From: Bacteroidota bacterium
Lineage (GTDB): Bacteria > Bacteroidota > Bacteroidia > NS11-12g > UBA9320
Reading direction: 5' to 3'
Assembly (NCBI GenBank): GCA_013359235.1
Contig: JABWCE010000008.1
Location: forward strand, 62,001 to 126,000
DNA length: 64,000 bases
The first letter of the stretch is position 1; each line of letters opens with the position of its first letter. The translations under genes were made by a program, and so were the position numbers. This document shows positions 28,431-36,129 of the stretch, one piece after another. The notes below the pieces were generated by a model. That model searched no databases, was not told the origin of the DNA, and saw only the letters and a list, made by a program, of their open reading frames with translations.

Positions 28431-30081
28431 TGAAATTAATAAAATATGGTGATAACTCTGTTTTAAAATATTTTAGTGCATTTTTTACAGGAAGAGGTAG
28501 CCCGCCTCCAAGTGCACAAAGTGAAGCTTTTTCCATTGTTTCAAGTAAATCGTCCATCAAAGTATAATCAATTTTATAATTGTTATTTATTGATTTTTCA
28601 ATCATTTCCCATCCTCTTATGCTTCCAAGCCTGCATGGAAAACATTTGCCACAACTTTCGTGAGCTGTAAATTTGAATAAGTGGTTTATATATTCAATTA
28701 GTTTAAAATCTTCGGGAATACACACTACAGAGGCATGCCCAAGCAAAAAACCATTTTGTGAAAATGATTCAAAATCTACTGTTAAATCGTTTATTTTATT
28801 TACCGGAACCAATCCGCCCAAAGGACCGCCTATATGCAGAGCCTTTACAGGTTTTTTAAATCCTCCGCCAAGCGTGTAAACCACATTTTGCAATGGTGTA
28901 CCCATTTCTACTTCGTAAATTCCGGGGTTATTGAACCATCCGTCAAGTGATACCAACTTTGTGCCACTTGTTTTTTCTGTTCCAATTCCGGCAAATGTTT
29001 TACCTCCGTTTTCAAAAATGAAAGGCAAATTTGCAAGAGTTTCAACGTTATTTACAATAGTAGGTTTGTTAAAAAGCCCAAATTGAGTTGGGTAAGGTGG
29101 TCTTACTCTTACTTCGGGTCTTTGTCCTTCTATTGAAGAGAGCAATGCTGTTTCTTCGCCACAGATATATGCTCCCTGTGCTTTTATAATTTTAAAATTG
29201 AATGAAAAATTGCTGTTGAAAATATTATTACCTGTAATTTTTAAATTTTTCAATTCTTCCACAGCTTTTTCTACAGACTGGACTGATTCAGGGTATTCAG
29301 CTCTTATATAAATTACTCCATCAGTAGCATTTACAATATATCCGGCAATCAACATTCCCAAAAGCAATAAATGGGTTTGATTTTCTAAAATATAACGGTC
29401 AGAGTAAGCTCCGGGGTCACCTTCATCTGCATTGCAAACTATATATTTTACTGGCGAATTTTCTTTCATACAGGTATCAAGTTTAAACCATATTGGAAAA
29501 CCGGCACCACCTCGTCCTCTTAGCTTAGATTCTTTTAATTCTGTTAAAAGTTCTTCGGGTTTTTTTTCAAGGCATTTTTTCAGTATTTCATAATATTTTT
29601 GGGTTGGTTTGCATTGCGAAGTCAAAATTTTAATACCTGATGATGAAACATTGTATTTTTCATTAGTCAAGGTATTGCTTTTAATAATGTTATCAATGTT
29701 TTCAATATCATTTCCCGAATAATTTTTTCCGTTTATATTAAATGCACTGTTTTCGTGACATCGACCAAGACAACACATTTCACCGGTTTCTTCATCCGAA
29801 AAATGTTTAGAAATTTTATCTTTTAGTACATTTTGAGTGCCCGCCGTAAGACATGCCGAGCCATTGCAAACATATATTTTTTTTCCTTGATTTTCGGGTT
29901 TCAAAAAATCGTAGAAAGTAGCAGTACCAACAATATTTGCTTTGCCTACGAGAAAATCTTCGCTAAGTTTTTCTACATCGTAATTATCCAATTTTTTGCC
30001 TGAAGCGGCTTCTGATACTTTTTCAAAAAGGTTTTGATTAAGACCTTTTCTGCCAGATAAATCTGAAATGTTTTTTGACAT
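28423..30081 (-). CDS. NAD-type formate dehydrogenase, fused gamma-beta (NuoE-NuoF-like) subunit
   Basis: This 552-residue diaphorase-type subunit carries electrons between NAD(H) and the alpha subunit. Residues about 1-130 form a NuoE/FdsG-like domain with a thioredoxin-type [2Fe-2S] site (Cys72, Cys77, Cys104, Cys108; CNGSACLTAG and CCLGRC). The NuoF/FdsB domain follows: LRGRGGAGFPIWFK (NADH and FMN binding), CNADEGDPGAYSDR, GAYICGEETALLSS and RPPYPTQFGLF with NVETLANL. A [4Fe-4S] site near the end has SCGKCFPCRLGS and a distal Cys. No separate NuoE-like gene is seen, because it is fused here. It is the first gene of the fdh unit. Confidence 0.9.
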   Translation of the reverse strand: MSKNISDLSGRKGLNQNLFEKVSEAASGKKLDNYDVEKLSEDFLVGKANIVGTATFYDFLKPENQGKKIYVCNGSACLTAGTQNVLKDKISKHFSDEETGEMCCLGRCHENSAFNINGKNYSGNDIENIDNIIKSNTLTNEKYNVSSSGIKILTSQCKPTQKYYEILKKCLEKKPEELLTELKESKLRGRGGAGFPIWFKLDTCMKENSPVKYIVCNADEGDPGAYSDRYILENQTHLLLLGMLIAGYIVNATDGVIYIRAEYPESVQSVEKAVEELKNLKITGNNIFNSNFSFNFKIIKAQGAYICGEETALLSSIEGQRPEVRVRPPYPTQFGLFNKPTIVNNVETLANLPFIFENGGKTFAGIGTEKTSGTKLVSLDGWFNNPGIYEVEMGTPLQNVVYTLGGGFKKPVKALHIGGPLGGLVPVNKINDLTVDFESFSQNGFLLGHASVVCIPEDFKLIEYINHLFKFTAHESCGKCFPCRLGSIRGWEMIEKSINNNYKIDYTLMDDLLETMEKASLCALGGGLPLPVKNALKYFKTELSPYFINFND

Positions 30082-30128
30082 TTTTTAATCAATTATTTTT
30101 AATAACAATTTATATTAACCTTAGTTCT

Positions 30129-30136
30129 CAAAATTA
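30129..30136 (-). promoter_or_regulatory. TAnnTTTG box upstream of the formate dehydrogenase operon
   Basis: This reads TAATTTTG on the minus strand, 47 nt upstream of the beta-subunit ATG. No -33 TTTG at standard spacing was found. The intergenic region with yqgE (30082-30286) holds no other recognisable element except a near-match box for yqgE. Confidence 0.35.
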
Positions 30137-30286
30137 AATATTTAATCAATATTTGTAAAAATTAATTTAGGTTTTGTGTTAATTTTGTGCTTATTAGTTT
30201 ATGATATTTTTAAATCAATAATATAAAAATTGGCTATATTACAGCATCTATTCTATTATTGAATTTAAATTTTAATTAAATAAAAT

Positions 30287-30835
30287 ATGAAAGAGATAAA
30301 AAAAGGTATGCTGCTTGTTTCAGAGCCGTTTTTGGGAGATCCTGAGTTTGAACGGGCAGTAGTGTTTATAGTTGAAAAAAACGAGTCGGGCACTTTAGGC
30401 TTTGTGTTAAACAATGAACTCGATGTAAAAGTAAATGATGTATTGCCTGAAATGCCTTTTATCAATATACTTTTTAAAGGAGGACCAGTTTGTATTGATT
30501 CGCTTTTTTTTATTTTTAAAAGCAGTGAAAATAATGATAATTTCTTACCTGTAATTGATGATTACTATTGGGGAGGAAACATTGAAGAACTTAGCGAAAA
30601 AATACTGTATGGTAATGTAGATTTGGATTCTGTAAGATTTTTCATTGGATATTCGGGTTGGAGCCCGGGGCAACTTGAAATGGAAATGAAGCACAAAGTT
30701 TGGGAAATTGTAAGTTTTGATTTAGATAAGATTTTTAGTAAAAAACCAGAAAATATTTGGAAAATGATTATGAAATCAATGGGAGGTGAGTATGCAATTT
30801 ATGCTGATTCGCCAATTGACCCACAGTTGAACTAA
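30287..30835 (+). CDS. YqgE/AlgH family protein (UPF0301)
   Basis: This 182-residue protein of the YqgE/AlgH fold shows the family start KKGMLLVSEPFLGDPEFERAVVF (about 5-27; given here in two overlapping parts, GMLLVSEPFLGD and EFERAVVF). Later come GTLGFVLNNEL, LFKGGPVCIDSLFFI, YWGGNIEEL, and FFIGYSGWSPGQLEMEMKH. The biochemical function is unsettled; a transcription-related role was proposed for AlgH. A near-match promoter precedes it (TTG at 30230-30232, 21-nt spacer, TATTATTG at 30254-30261, one mismatch). It is a single gene, convergent with kdsC. Confidence 0.92.
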   Translation: MKEIKKGMLLVSEPFLGDPEFERAVVFIVEKNESGTLGFVLNNELDVKVNDVLPEMPFINILFKGGPVCIDSLFFIFKSSENNDNFLPVIDDYYWGGNIEELSEKILYGNVDLDSVRFFIGYSGWSPGQLEMEMKHKVWEIVSFDLDKIFSKKPENIWKMIMKSMGGEYAIYADSPIDPQLN

Positions 30836-30862
30836 TAATTTAATGTAAAATCTGATTTTTTT

Positions 30863-31378
30863 TTACCAGATACCGATAGTGTTCAAATCCCATTTTTGCT
30901 GGCTACGCAGCACTTTTTCTATCAGTTCTCTTACACAACCGCTACCTCCATTAAAACTTGAAACAAATTCGCTAATATTTAAAATATCTGTTGCAGCATC
31001 AGCCGGGCAACATTTTAAGCCAACTTTTTGCATTATTTGATAATCAGTAATATCATCGCCCATATAAGCAATTTGGCTTAGGTCTATTCCATTGTCGTTT
31101 ATATATTTTTCAAATACGGGTAATTTTTTATGTACTTTATAAAAAATGTCTTCAATTCCTAACCCTTTTAGGCGTGCAATTACCCCGTCGCCACCACCAC
31201 CTGTAATTATACAAATTCTATATCCGAGTTTTACTGCAAGTTGCATAGCAAAACCATCTTTTATATTGAATTGCCTTAGCATATTACCCTCGTCTGTTAC
31301 CAACACTTGTCCGTTGGTCATTACTCCATCAACATCTAATATAAAAGTTGTAATTTCTTTAAGTTTTTTTATATACAT
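30863..31378 (-). CDS. kdsC: KDO-8-phosphate phosphatase (HAD family)
   Basis: This 171-residue HAD phosphatase removes phosphate from 3-deoxy-D-manno-octulosonate 8-phosphate in lipid A/KDO synthesis. It shows motif I FILDVDGVMTNG (Asp nucleophile and acid/base Asp), FNIKDGFAMQLA, motif II IITGGGGDG, and motif III/IV MGDDITDYQIMQKVG. It is short and capless, as expected of KdsC tetramers. I used the ATG at 31378. A TTG at 31387 would extend it by three codons into the end of iscX. It follows iscX by 5 nt, so kdsC, iscX and fdx form one unit. Confidence 0.88.
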   Translation of the reverse strand: MYIKKLKEITTFILDVDGVMTNGQVLVTDEGNMLRQFNIKDGFAMQLAVKLGYRICIITGGGGDGVIARLKGLGIEDIFYKVHKKLPVFEKYINDNGIDLSQIAYMGDDITDYQIMQKVGLKCCPADAATDILNISEFVSSFNGGSGCVRELIEKVLRSQQKWDLNTIGIW

Positions 31379-31383
31379 AAATT

Positions 31384-31626
31384 TCAACTGTTATTATCAC
31401 GCCATTCGTAAACCCAGGCTGACTGTATCATTTCAAGATAAGATTCATTGCATTCTTCTCTGGTTCCTTTAAAGTTTGGAAGACTCAAAACCCATTCAAT
31501 TAAATCTGTGAAACGGATACGATAGATTTTACTTTCACCAAAATCATCTCCAAATTTTTCGTATAAACCAATAGCTATATCTTCTGTGTCTTTCCAATAA
31601 ATAGGTAATTCAAACTTTTTTTCCAT
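31384..31626 (-). CDS. iscX: Fe-S cluster assembly protein IscX
   Basis: This 80-residue acidic protein matches IscX (YfhJ): YWKDTEDIAIGLYEKFGDD (about 10-28), VRFTD-like IRFTDLIEWVLSLPNF and NESYLEMIQSAWVYEW. IscX binds iron and the cysteine desulfurase IscS and tunes cluster assembly. It sits between fdx and kdsC, 16 nt from fdx. No iscS, iscU or hscA gene is visible next to it, so the rest of the pathway must be elsewhere. Confidence 0.88.
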   Translation of the reverse strand: MEKKFELPIYWKDTEDIAIGLYEKFGDDFGESKIYRIRFTDLIEWVLSLPNFKGTREECNESYLEMIQSAWVYEWRDNNS

Positions 31627-31642
31627 TATCGTTATTTTAAAA

Positions 31643-31975
31643 TTAGTGCCCTAAATGAACTGATTGATCTGGTATTATTACCGTTATATCTCCATTTATT
31701 TCGCATTGGCAGGCAAGTCTTGAGTTTAGTTTTGGATTAACTGCTCTATCAATAAAATTTTCTTCAGAATCAGATATTTCAGGTAAAAAATCCATGCCTT
31801 GTTCAATATATACATGGCAGGTACTGCAAGCACAAACTCCGCCGCAATTGTGATGCAATTCTATGTTTTTATCAAGTGCTGTGTCGAGTATTGTGTCGCC
31901 TTGTGTTGCTTCGATTACTGTTTCGGGGGTTTTGCCATCTTCGAATTTGAATTTTACTTTAAATTTTTTTGACAT
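31643..31975 (-). CDS. fdx: ISC-type [2Fe-2S] ferredoxin
   Basis: This 110-residue adrenodoxin-type ferredoxin has its cluster ligands in CGGVCACSTC (pattern C-x5-C-x2-C) and the distal Cys in SRLACQCEI. The segment following the first three ligands, HVYIEQGMDFLPEISDSEE, fits the ISC/adrenodoxin group rather than plant-type ferredoxins. It probably donates electrons for iron-sulfur assembly, in keeping with the neighbouring iscX. A TAAATTTG box lies 7 nt before its ATG. Confidence 0.92.
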   Translation of the reverse strand: MSKKFKVKFKFEDGKTPETVIEATQGDTILDTALDKNIELHHNCGGVCACSTCHVYIEQGMDFLPEISDSEENFIDRAVNPKLNSRLACQCEINGDITVIIPDQSVHLGH

Positions 31976-31982
31976 TTTTTTG

Positions 31983-31990
31983 CAAATTTA
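31983..31990 (-). promoter_or_regulatory. TAnnTTTG box just upstream of fdx
   Basis: This reads TAAATTTG on the minus strand and ends 7 nt before the fdx ATG, so the fdx-iscX-kdsC mRNA would have almost no leader. The -33 is not recognisable. Confidence 0.45.
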
Positions 31991-32039
31991 ATGTATTTTT
32001 AATACGTGTTTTAATGTAATTTTGTTTGTTAAATGGTAA

Positions 32040-32188
32040 ACTAATGCATTCCTTAAAAATAGGATGATTGAGAAAGTAAATATCAAAACTTCAACTGAGT
32101 TTAATATTTCTAAATATTCAAGTGGTTATTATCTATTTAAACTCTATAACGAAAAACAAAATGAAACACATACCATTAGGATTGAACA
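32040..32188 (+). pseudogene. Remnant of a T9SS type-A sorting domain
   Basis: An open stretch with only an internal ATG (32064) encodes the last part of a sorting domain: RMIEKVNIKTSTEFNISKYS, then SGYYLFKLYNEKQNETHTIR. It closely parallels the end of the intact cargo gene at 32853-34451 (RMIEKMSINTSLELNTSKYA ... ETHRIQ). The upstream frame is closed by a stop at 32037-32039, and nothing upstream looks like a cargo protein. It is therefore the stranded 3' end of a lost gene. Confidence 0.6.
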
Positions 32189-32838
32189 TTAATTTATTCA
32201 TTTGCATGCACGCTAAGGCAGGTTTGTATTTTGAACAGGGACTATACACCGATTACCAAAACGTATTAGACAGCATACCTGCCCAAATTGATTTGACAGA
32301 CCAAGAAGCCGACTACCACACCACCTATAGCGATCTTTATAATCAAATAAAAGCTTGGAAACTGGATAGCATGCCATTGCCTTTATTAGATTCTGCTCAA
32401 TTGGTTTGGTTACAAAATTTTTACGAAAGTAACCCTAAGATGCCCGGTATTGGTCATGCGTTACTTGCTATTAATGATACTTCTTATAACATAACAGACC
32501 CTGTTTATATTACAGATACTACAGTTTATTCAGGACCGGAACCTTTTATGCTAGACATAAAAGAAAAGGAAACGGAAAGTACAAAAAAATTAGTAAATGT
32601 ATATCCAAATCCTACCTCAAAAGGCATTACTTTAGAAGTGAAAAACTGTGGTATTGCAGAAAGTTATAAGATAATACTAAGTGATATAAACGGCAGGGAA
32701 ATTATAAAAAGAGAGTGGCCACAAGGTGAAAAGTTTGTAAAAATAGATATGAGCCATTTGCAAGGAGGAATATATTACTGTACTATAAGTAGCCAAGGCA
32801 GAATAATAGAAACCCATAAAGTATTACTTACAAAATAA
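32161..32838 (+). CDS. 5'-truncated T9SS type-A cargo protein
   Basis: About 226 codons from the ATG at 32161 (a GTG at 32122 is also in frame). There is no signal peptide. The first part, CMHAKAGLYFEQGLYTDYQN then VLDSIPAQIDL, resembles the stretch that precedes the sorting domain in many large Bacteroidota surface proteins. The C-terminus is a full type-A sorting domain: VNVYPNPTSKGITLEV, SDINGREII, and GGIYYCTISSQGRII. Without an export signal the product could not reach the T9SS, so this is most likely the 3' remnant of a large gene. Its beginning overlaps the sorting-domain remnant at 32040-32188 in another frame, which marks a recombination junction near 32190. Confidence 0.55.
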   Translation: MKHIPLGLNINLFICMHAKAGLYFEQGLYTDYQNVLDSIPAQIDLTDQEADYHTTYSDLYNQIKAWKLDSMPLPLLDSAQLVWLQNFYESNPKMPGIGHALLAINDTSYNITDPVYITDTTVYSGPEPFMLDIKEKETESTKKLVNVYPNPTSKGITLEVKNCGIAESYKIILSDINGREIIKREWPQGEKFVKIDMSHLQGGIYYCTISSQGRIIETHKVLLTK

Positions 32839-32852
32839 TTATTTTTTAAAAC

Positions 32853-34451
32853 ATGAGGGTTACTTTATTGTATGTATGGTTATTTTCTTTTGCTACATCT
32901 TTTGGGCAGAATGCTTGGTTCAAGCACTTGCCGGGGTGGAGAGCTAAAAGTACTATAGTCATAAACGATACACTATTAACCTGCGGGATGAATAGTTGGG
33001 ATGATAAATTTGGTCACAAGCTCGGCACTTTTTTAACTTGGAATAGCATTAAGGGAGATAGCGTAGATTATTACAAAATTAATTTAGATAGTTTGGAAAT
33101 GGATTCATCCCGGTCAACTACAATCTCTTATAAGTATGCTTCATCAGTATTAATAGGTGTACGTCCCTCATTTTTTTTGGGTTTAAGTTATGGAGATAAA
33201 AAGGAAAGGGCTTTTTTATTTACATTAGATAAATTTCATACTAATAATTATAAATTGAAAGAGCATACAGTAGATACTTTCAATACCTATATCAATAACT
33301 TGGTTTACAATCCATCGTGTAATATTCTTTTCCTTCCTTATGTACTATACACAAAACCACTAGAAACAGAAGTAAATACGGTTATTTATAGAGAAAGGGA
33401 TGGTATTCGAGTGAAGATTAATGAAATCAATAATTCATCATCCTATAAGTATGAAACTAATTGTCACATCAAAAACACCAAATCGGATAAGTCATTTTTC
33501 TTTATAAAACGACAGATGTGGGACTATGCCGGTGCCCCGAGAATGTGGGCAGACTATATCATAAAGATGGATACAAATGGAAATCAGTTGTGGCAATGCT
33601 ACCCTAATAACAGAGACAGTATAAACACCGAAGGTATGCAAATAGTACAAAAGCCTAATGGAAACCTTTTGGTAAGTTGGTGTGATTTTTGGTATAGACC
33701 CTATAAAAATATGATTGGCAGCCAACAACCTCAATTAAACAGAAAATGTACTATATGGTTTGCTGAAATTGATAGTTCAGGCAAAGTGCTTTGGCGTAAA
33801 AATATAAGAAATTATCTTATTGGAAAAATAAAAGATACAACACAAAGTTTAGAACATAATAGAGCTATAGTTACTAAGAATAGTGTGATATGGACAGGTA
33901 ACTACTCCTATTATTATGACCATAATTATTTATTAAAAACCGACTTTGATGGCAACCCGATATGGTACAGGGAATATGAATTATACCCAAATAATACAGC
34001 CTGGCAAGAGTTTAAGTCTTATGATGTAACCGCCACCTCAGATGGAGGCTATGTGTTAACAGGCGAATACATAAGTGATAAAGGAAACATTTTTAAAAAC
34101 GGCTGCCAGTTAGCTACTATAATAAAAGTAGATAGCTTTGGCTGTCTGGAGCCGGGCTGCCAGAAGAATGACAGCTTGGTAGGGGTAAAAACGCTGCCAA
34201 AACCGGTGTGTAAACTATACCCAAACCCGGCCAATGAAACGATACATATTGAATTACCAAAATCTAAAAATGGCGATTATTTACTTGAAGTATATGATAT
34301 GCAGGGTAGGATGATTGAAAAAATGAGTATAAATACTTCACTTGAACTTAACACCTCAAAATATGCCAATGGCTTTATTCTGTTATATATTCTAAATTCA
34401 GAAAGCGGAGAATTTGAAACGCATAGAATTCAAATGAACCATACAAAATAA
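32853..34451 (+). CDS. Secreted T9SS type-A cargo protein of unknown function
   Basis: This 532-residue protein has a signal peptide ending TSFGQ (about 18). A beta-propeller-like body (about 20-445) has repeats containing ...DTNGNQLWQ, DSSGKVLWRKNI, and DFDGNPIWYREYEL, each a strand-turn-Trp unit. Near the end of the body is TSDGGYVLTGEY, typical of such propellers. The sorting domain begins at CKLYPNPANETIHIEL (about 449) with VYDMQGRMIEKM and ends LLYILNSESGEFETHR. It begins 14 nt after the truncated cargo gene. The ligand or enzymatic role is unknown; surface attachment or secretion through T9SS is inferred from the sorting domain. Confidence 0.82.
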   Translation: MRVTLLYVWLFSFATSFGQNAWFKHLPGWRAKSTIVINDTLLTCGMNSWDDKFGHKLGTFLTWNSIKGDSVDYYKINLDSLEMDSSRSTTISYKYASSVLIGVRPSFFLGLSYGDKKERAFLFTLDKFHTNNYKLKEHTVDTFNTYINNLVYNPSCNILFLPYVLYTKPLETEVNTVIYRERDGIRVKINEINNSSSYKYETNCHIKNTKSDKSFFFIKRQMWDYAGAPRMWADYIIKMDTNGNQLWQCYPNNRDSINTEGMQIVQKPNGNLLVSWCDFWYRPYKNMIGSQQPQLNRKCTIWFAEIDSSGKVLWRKNIRNYLIGKIKDTTQSLEHNRAIVTKNSVIWTGNYSYYYDHNYLLKTDFDGNPIWYREYELYPNNTAWQEFKSYDVTATSDGGYVLTGEYISDKGNIFKNGCQLATIIKVDSFGCLEPGCQKNDSLVGVKTLPKPVCKLYPNPANETIHIELPKSKNGDYLLEVYDMQGRMIEKMSINTSLELNTSKYANGFILLYILNSESGEFETHRIQMNHTK

Positions 34452-34538
34452 TTAATAAACTTTTTCTATTTGCTAATAACACGAGTTGTAAGAATAGTAA
34501 TAGTGTAATATACGGTTGTAAAAAAGCAAGAAAATAGG

Positions 34539-34570
34539 TTTGGTAAGTTCAAACAGTCAAAGTAAATTTG
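34539..34570 (+). promoter_or_regulatory. Promoter of the MORN-repeat gene
   Basis: A -33 TTTG (34539-34542), a 20-nt spacer and a -7 TAAATTTG (34563-34570) form a full consensus match. The leader to the ATG at 34635 would be close to 60 nt. The 183-nt gap after the preceding gene contains no clear terminator. Confidence 0.65.
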
Positions 34571-34634
34571 TCTTCAAAAAACGTATGTCATATTCAAAGT
34601 AGCCTTTCGGCAATATGCTAATGTATAAAAAGAA

Positions 34635-35756
34635 ATGAAAAAATTATCGCTTATAATTATTTTACTATCAGTTTCAAAAATATCAAATGCCGGGTATGTT
34701 ATAAATGATTATTTGAAATTTATCGGCAAAAGAGTAAATGAAAATCCATTGGAAAATTGGCTCGATAAAAACAATTTTAAAAAATGTTATGAAGAATTTA
34801 TAGAAGAAGGACCATCAATAAACTTTAAAAACTTTGAAAATGGATACACTCTTAATTTTGATATAAACTTGGTTTTATATTCAATTACATTTTATGATAA
34901 AGGCTCAAGATTTTCGCGGTTTATGGGCTCTTTGCCATACAACTTTAAATTTGGGATGAACAAAGACTCGTTGTACAAAAATTGTCCTTTAAAATTAGAA
35001 GAAACTGATAACAATCCATATATTTTAATTTATAGGCTAAAACACTCAAAAATTGAACTTTATTTCGGTTCAAAAGGCTTAAATCAGGTATATATTTCGC
35101 CACTTGACAGTATGCCCCAGGCAAACGACAACAGTTTTGTAAGACTAATAGCCAACGGCAACAAAGTTACCGGAGATTGCGATACTTCTGAAGGCGAAAT
35201 GACTTGGAATGATGGTTCGGCAACATACATCGGAAATTGGAAAAACAAAATGCCACATGGCAAAGGAAAATTTAAAGATAAATTCAATAATACTTACGAA
35301 GGCGATTTTAAATACGGATATTTTTGGGGAAACGGGAAAATGAAAGTAGCCGGTTATTATTATTACAATGGTGATTTTTTAATAAGCAGGCGACATGGCT
35401 TCGGTACTTGTAATTTTGAAAAACCAAAGGGCGAAAAGTACGAAGGACAGTGGCATTCTGATAAAATGAGTGGTTTGGGTAAATACATTAAAAACTCAAA
35501 TTTTTACTATTATGGCAATTTGAAAAATAATTTGTTTAATGGCAAAGGAAAACTCACAACTTCTGAAGGCTGGATAGAAGGCGAATTTACAGATGGAATA
35601 CCCAATGGCTATATGGTTCAATACATTAAATTGAAAAATCTGACAATAGAAGGTAACTGGGTAAACGGAAAACGAAACGGAAAATTTAAAATCACCGATA
35701 TTGAAACTAAAAAAATCAGCTATAAAAATTTTGAAAACGACATTGAAATGAATTGA
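34635..35756 (+). CDS. Exported MORN-repeat protein
   Basis: This 373-residue protein has a signal peptide (MKKLSLIIILLSVSKISNA). A unique N-terminal domain spans about 20-185. It is followed by about six MORN repeats (about 190-350): ATYIGNWKNKMPHGKGKF, NTYEGDFKYGYFWGNGKM, YYYNGDFLISRRHGFGTC, EKYEGQWHSDKMSGLGKY, YYYGNLKNNLFNGKGKL and WIEGEFTDGIPNGYM. MORN repeats form extended beta-hairpin plates that mediate protein or membrane contacts. There is no sorting domain, so a periplasmic place is likely. Partner and function are unknown. Confidence 0.8.
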   Translation: MKKLSLIIILLSVSKISNAGYVINDYLKFIGKRVNENPLENWLDKNNFKKCYEEFIEEGPSINFKNFENGYTLNFDINLVLYSITFYDKGSRFSRFMGSLPYNFKFGMNKDSLYKNCPLKLEETDNNPYILIYRLKHSKIELYFGSKGLNQVYISPLDSMPQANDNSFVRLIANGNKVTGDCDTSEGEMTWNDGSATYIGNWKNKMPHGKGKFKDKFNNTYEGDFKYGYFWGNGKMKVAGYYYYNGDFLISRRHGFGTCNFEKPKGEKYEGQWHSDKMSGLGKYIKNSNFYYYGNLKNNLFNGKGKLTTSEGWIEGEFTDGIPNGYMVQYIKLKNLTIEGNWVNGKRNGKFKITDIETKKISYKNFENDIEMN

Positions 35757-36129
35757 AATTCCATTTGAATTTTTAACTTAAAATTTTAAACGATTTTTTT
35801 GACATATTCATATAAAAATGATATTGCTAAATCTATTAGAACTGCTTTAAAATTAGCATACAACGTCATTTTTATTTAATTCATCGTATATAAAATAAAA
35901 TTTTTGGTGTAACATATTTTTTTTGTAAGCGTTAATTATATGTACAGCGATTTAAGTAGTGATACTTGTCGTTTGACTTTTTTCATAAATAAGGGTTAAT
36001 TAGATAGAAAATGGTTTCGTTGAACAACGGAGCCATTTTTCTTTATACATGTTTTGGTTTTTAATATAATTTAATGTTGCAGTTTATTTTGAGCCAACTT
36101 TTGGTTAATTTTTATATTTAAAATTAATA
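35757..36129. other. Intergenic region without a recognisable gene
   Basis: This 373-nt AT-rich gap lies between two convergent genes. Apart from the hairpin at 36008-36040 no gene, RNA or repeat was recognised. A 26-codon open stretch near 35800-35880 is too short and unmatched to call. Confidence 0.6.
36008..36040. terminator. Long hairpin between convergent genes
   Basis: A 15-bp stem (AAAATGGTTTCGTTG with CAACGGAGCCATTTT, two G-T pairs) has a very small AA loop, followed by TTTTTC. It can act as a terminator for the MORN gene on the plus strand and for the kinase gene on the minus strand. Confidence 0.8.

Noticed and set aside
30870-30900. A tRNA-like GTTCAAATCCC arm
   Set aside because: It lies in the kdsC 3' coding end; no acceptor, D or anticodon arm can be folded around it.
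32064-32188. A complete small gene starting at the ATG at 32064
   Set aside because: The protein lacks an export signal and matches only the last part of a sorting domain, so a remnant is the better reading.
35790-35880. Short open stretch between the MORN gene and the kinase gene
   Set aside because: Only 26 codons, no recognisable relative, and in strongly AT-rich DNA.
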